From the NCBI RefSeq assembly GCF_001513955.1, contig NZ_KQ948149.1, positions 530,227 to 594,226 on the forward strand: a stretch of DNA of 64,000 nt, given 5' to 3'. The notes beneath the pieces were generated by a model that saw only the letters and a program-made list of their open reading frames with translations, did not search any database and had not been told where the DNA came from. The DNA is from Streptomyces pseudovenezuelae (GTDB lineage: Bacteria > Actinomycetota > Actinomycetes > Streptomycetales > Streptomycetaceae). The position numbers and the translations under genes are program-made. Shown here piece by piece: positions 62,880 to 64,000 of the stretch; positions within the stretch are counted from its first letter, which is position 1, and each line of letters starts with the position of its first letter.

Positions 62880-62962
62880 GGGGCTGGTCGCGCAGTTCTC
62901 CGCGCCCCTGGGTGGGTGCAGTCACCCTGCCCCGCAGGGCGCGGGGAACCGCGCGACCGGCC
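62880..62962. repeat. Dispersed long palindromic element, copy 2
   Basis: The left arm, 62880-62909 (starts GGGGCTGGTCGCGCAGTT), and the right arm, about 62936-62962 (AGGGCGCGGGGAACCGCG onward), mirror each other and match copy 1 (2873-2985) closely. The spacer differs. It lies between the convergent ends of the NmrA-like and MFS genes. Confidence 0.75.
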
Positions 62963-63012
62963 ACGACCCGCACGCGCCCGCCGGACGGCACGGCGTGGCC
63001 ATCCGCAAGCCC

Positions 63013-64000
63013 TCAGCTGCCCGCACCCGCCCGCGGCCGCAGCACCACCGCGGCCAGCACCAGCGCCCCCACCGCGATCGCCGTCCCCACCCGGAACGCC
63101 GACTGGTACCCCTCCGCCGTGGCCGCGACCAGGCCCGCCCCGCCCTCCAGCAACCTCTCCGTCCGGCCCGCCGCCACCACCGACAACACCGCCAGCCCCA
63201 GCGAACCCCCTACCACCTGCGTGGTGTTGAACACCCCGGACGCCAGGCCCGCGTCCTCCTGCCGGGCACCCGACATGGCGAGACCGGTCAGCGCCGGCAT
63301 GGCCGCGGCGAAGCCGACCGACAGCGACAGCAGCGGCGGCAGGACGTCCGCGACGTACGAGCCGTCGGCCGGCGCACGACTCAGCAGGGCCATTCCGGCG
63401 ACGATGAGGACGAGCCCGGCCAGCAGCACCCGGTACGGGCCGAACCGCCCGATGGTCCGCGCCGACAGCCCCAGCATCAGCACCCCGATCGCGACCGGCG
63501 CCGGCAGGAAGGCCGTGCCGGTGAGCAGCTCACCGAACCCCAGAACCCGTTGGACGTACAGCGCCCCGAGGAACTGGAAGCCGTACATCGTGGCGATCAT
63601 CAGGATCTGCACGGCGTTCGCGCCGGAGAGCAGTCGGGAGCCGAACAGCCGGAGCCGCAGCAACGGGCGGGCCGCACGGGCCTGGCGCACGGTGAACGCC
63701 GTGAACAGGGCGAGGGCCGCCAGGGCCAGGAGGAACGTGGTCGCCGGCTCGCGGTCGCCGGACCCGACGATCACGTACACCGTCAGCATCAGCGCCCCCG
63801 TCACCAGCGCGGCCCCCGGATAGTCCGCGCCCCGGCCCAGACCTTCGCCCTCCTCCGCGTCCAGCACCCGGATCGCCGCCAGCAGGGCGACGATCCCGAT
63901 CGGCAGGTTGATCAGAAAGATCCAGTGCCAGTTCAGTGCCTGCGTCAGCGCCCCGCCGAGGAACGTGCCCAGGGCACCGCCAGCCGCACCCACCGCGCTG
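63013..64000 (-). CDS. MFS transporter, DHA2 (14-helix drug) family, N-terminal part beyond window
   Basis: At least 329 codons are present; the gene runs off the end, so the first membrane helices are missing. The DHA2 motif GGALTQALNWHWIFLINLPIGIVAL near the edge marks helix 5-6 of 14-TMS EmrB/QacA-type exporters. Nine or more hydrophobic segments follow and the protein ends VLAAVVLRPRAGAGS. It probably exports drugs or secondary metabolites by proton exchange. The regulator is not visible in the window. Confidence 0.88.
   Translation of the reverse strand, partial: SAVGAAGGALGTFLGGALTQALNWHWIFLINLPIGIVALLAAIRVLDAEEGEGLGRGADYPGAALVTGALMLTVYVIVGSGDREPATTFLLALAALALFTAFTVRQARAARPLLRLRLFGSRLLSGANAVQILMIATMYGFQFLGALYVQRVLGFGELLTGTAFLPAPVAIGVLMLGLSARTIGRFGPYRVLLAGLVLIVAGMALLSRAPADGSYVADVLPPLLSLSVGFAAAMPALTGLAMSGARQEDAGLASGVFNTTQVVGGSLGLAVLSVVAAGRTERLLEGGAGLVAATAEGYQSAFRVGTAIAVGALVLAAVVLRPRAGAGS

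Overview
The window is high-GC actinobacterial chromosome, almost certainly Streptomyces. The support is very high third-position GC, many GTG and a few TTG starts, 4-bp ATGA/GTGA gene overlaps, and typical families: DUF2637, DUF3040, DUF6153, a 937-aa LuxR/AAA regulator, a PucR regulator, a Rox monooxygenase with its rifamycin-associated element, GH46 chitosanase and a DauR/YheO-type HTH. From memory the gene order resembles the purine-catabolism and glyoxylate-carboligase region of S. coelicolor; this was not checked. No rRNA, tRNA, CRISPR array, insertion sequence or prophage gene was seen. The window opens inside a DUF2637 gene and ends inside an MFS transporter gene.

Layout. 1-4 kb: partial DUF2637 gene, FhuF-like iron protein with an iron box, GntR regulator, TPR protein. 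4-12.6 kb: PucR regulator divergent from a three-subunit xanthine dehydrogenase, an NCS2 purine permease and an XdhC-type maturation factor. 12.7-20.4 kb: small housekeeping genes, a secreted arabinofuranosidase, a DUF305/DUF6153 pair, a PEP mutase/isocitrate lyase-like enzyme, a YcnI copper protein with a membrane partner, and TatA. 20.6-25.5 kb: four tandem CNNM/CorC-type membrane proteins arranged as two long-short pairs; each pair is preceded by a tiny ORF coupled to it. 25.5-30.4 kb: rifampicin monooxygenase with upstream palindrome, NCS1 permease with a zinc-binding tail, winged-helix regulator and STAS protein. 30.5-35.5 kb: mutA-mutB-meaB operon. 35.6-41.7 kb: MmyB-type regulator, SDR, a decayed tautomerase gene, CorA, AlkZ-like protein, LysE exporter and a trypsin-like protease. 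42-49 kb: two LuxR regulators and two acyl-CoA synthetases. 49.2-54.7 kb: zinc-ribbon/nuclease-like protein, glyoxylate carboligase, tartronate semialdehyde reductase and hydroxypyruvate isomerase. 54.7-60.3 kb: DauR-like regulator pair, OHCU decarboxylase, HIU hydrolase, urate oxidase, 8-oxoguanine/guanine deaminase and urate/xanthine permease. 60.3-64 kb: chitosanase, AraC regulator, NmrA-like oxidoreductase, MFS transporter.

How it works together. Two separated loci cover purine breakdown: guanine or 8-oxoguanine deamination, xanthine to urate (XDH), urate to allantoin (uricase, HIUase, OHCU decarboxylase), and glyoxylate to glycerate (Gcl, Hyi, GlxR). The allantoin-to-glyoxylate enzymes are not here. 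The gcl and hyi-glxR promoters carry the same two-site operator: a strong TTCCG-N5-CGGAA palindrome plus a weaker upstream copy 21 bp away, both just downstream of a TTGAC-type promoter. This points to one shared repressor, probably of the IclR/AllR type and encoded elsewhere.

The most unusual features are the duplicated CorC pairs with proline-containing, stop-start-coupled leader ORFs, the shared double operator, a train of three strong hairpins ahead of the urate permease, and a protein joining two identical zinc ribbons to what looks like a degraded Mrr-type nuclease fold.
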